Assembly (NCBI RefSeq): GCF_041051975.1 | Contig: NZ_CP163435.1 | Coordinates: 248,001-312,000 of the forward strand | Reading direction: 5' to 3' | DNA from: Streptomyces sp. R21 | GTDB taxonomy: Bacteria; Actinomycetota; Actinomycetes; Streptomycetales; Streptomycetaceae | Length of the DNA: 64,000 bases | Part shown: positions 63,800 through 64,000 of the stretch, one piece after another | Layout: each line of letters opens with the position of its first letter | Numbering within the stretch: the first letter of the stretch is position 1 | Made by a program: the position numbers and the translations under genes | Notes under the pieces: model-generated | What the model was told of the DNA's origin: nothing | The model's database searches: none | The model's input: only the letters and a program-made list of their open reading frames with translations

Positions 63800-64000
63800 A
63801 TGAGCCTGCCGACCACTTCACGCGCGATCGGCCTGCCCGCGCTGCCGCGGCTGACCACCACCGTCCCCAAGGAGTACGTCCACCGCGCCAGCCTGGCCGA
63901 GGTCTTCCTCACCGGCTGCACCGCGCGAGGCGGCCTCAGGTACTTGCTCACCGGGCAGTGGCCCCGCGCCCACACGCTCTTCAACAGCACCGACGGAACC
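63800..64000 (+). CDS. AfsA/ScbA-family gamma-butyrolactone synthase (5' end only)
   Basis: The first 67 codons of an AfsA-family gene that runs off the window. The segment TVPKEYVHRASLAEVFLTG and the later LLTGQWPRAHTLFN are the conserved opening of this family. AfsA-type enzymes condense dihydroxyacetone phosphate with a beta-ketoacyl group to start butyrolactone synthesis. It opens rightward from the receptor-P450 region, completing a signalling locus with the SDR, HAD-like protein and P450. Confidence 0.88.
   Translation, partial: MSLPTTSRAIGLPALPRLTTTVPKEYVHRASLAEVFLTGCTARGGLRYLLTGQWPRAHTLFNSTDGT

Overview
The window looks like a Streptomyces chromosome segment. It is very GC-rich, has SARP regulators, a gamma-butyrolactone system, rare TTA codons and long translationally coupled operons. 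Almost all of it reads as one large aromatic polyketide gene cluster of the diazobenzofluorene (kinamycin/lomaiviticin) type, with an NRPS at the left edge. Names such as alp, kin, fzm and ebo are homology assignments made by eye from protein motifs and gene order. No database search was run.

Layout, left to right. 1-5691 (-): a two-module NRPS (C-A-PCP-C-A...), cut by the window edge; its first A domain has a serine-type code. 6438-9212 (+): a hemopexin-like zinc peptidase. 9454-10224 (-): a JadR1-like atypical response regulator. 10638-12266 (+): a TnpB-like gene ending in a strong hairpin. 12263-19354 (-): a hydrazine (N-N) cassette of GNAT, adenylosuccinate lyase-like, glutamine synthetase-like, amidase, a large unassigned protein and a ferredoxin, matching the fosfazinomycin/kinamycin set. 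19431-26716 (-): a complete ebo-type operon directly upstream of that cassette (eboF, eboE, eboB, eboA, a TIM-barrel protein, UbiA/eboC with a frameshift, and an inositol-phosphate-synthase-like gene).

27042-28127 (+): an AlpH-like methyltransferase-fold protein, the family that couples glutamylhydrazine to the polyketide. 28305-39016 (-): the core type II PKS, read on its strand as FAD monooxygenase, ring-opening/contraction oxygenase, cyclase, KS-alpha, KS-beta, ACP, ketoreductase, aromatase/cyclase and two more FAD monooxygenases. This order matches alpK-J-I-A-B-C-D-E-F-G.

39183-52071: a second, less conventional set. It holds a SnoaL-like protein, a PPOX-fold protein, a 46-residue acidic peptide gene, a stand-alone condensation-domain protein, a phosphopantetheinyl transferase, an acyl-CoA dehydrogenase-like protein, a second aromatase/cyclase, a second KS-beta and KS-alpha pair split by a TnpB element, and a type II thioesterase. 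This set has no ACP or KR of its own.

52364-64000: regulation and precursor supply. There are three SARPs (one with a TTA codon, one doubly frameshifted), acyl-CoA carboxylase beta and epsilon subunits, two TetR-type butyrolactone receptors, an SDR, a HAD-like protein, a P450 and the start of an AfsA-type butyrolactone synthase. Several ARE-like palindromes lie in the promoters.

Proposed working model: the carboxylase makes malonyl-CoA, the core PKS and oxygenases build and contract the angucycline skeleton, the cassette makes glutamylhydrazine, and the AlpH-like protein attaches it so that the diazo group can form. The ebo operon may handle membrane traffic or protection. The second KS pair, C domain and dehydrogenase may make a further acyl or aromatic unit. 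The last two points are inference.
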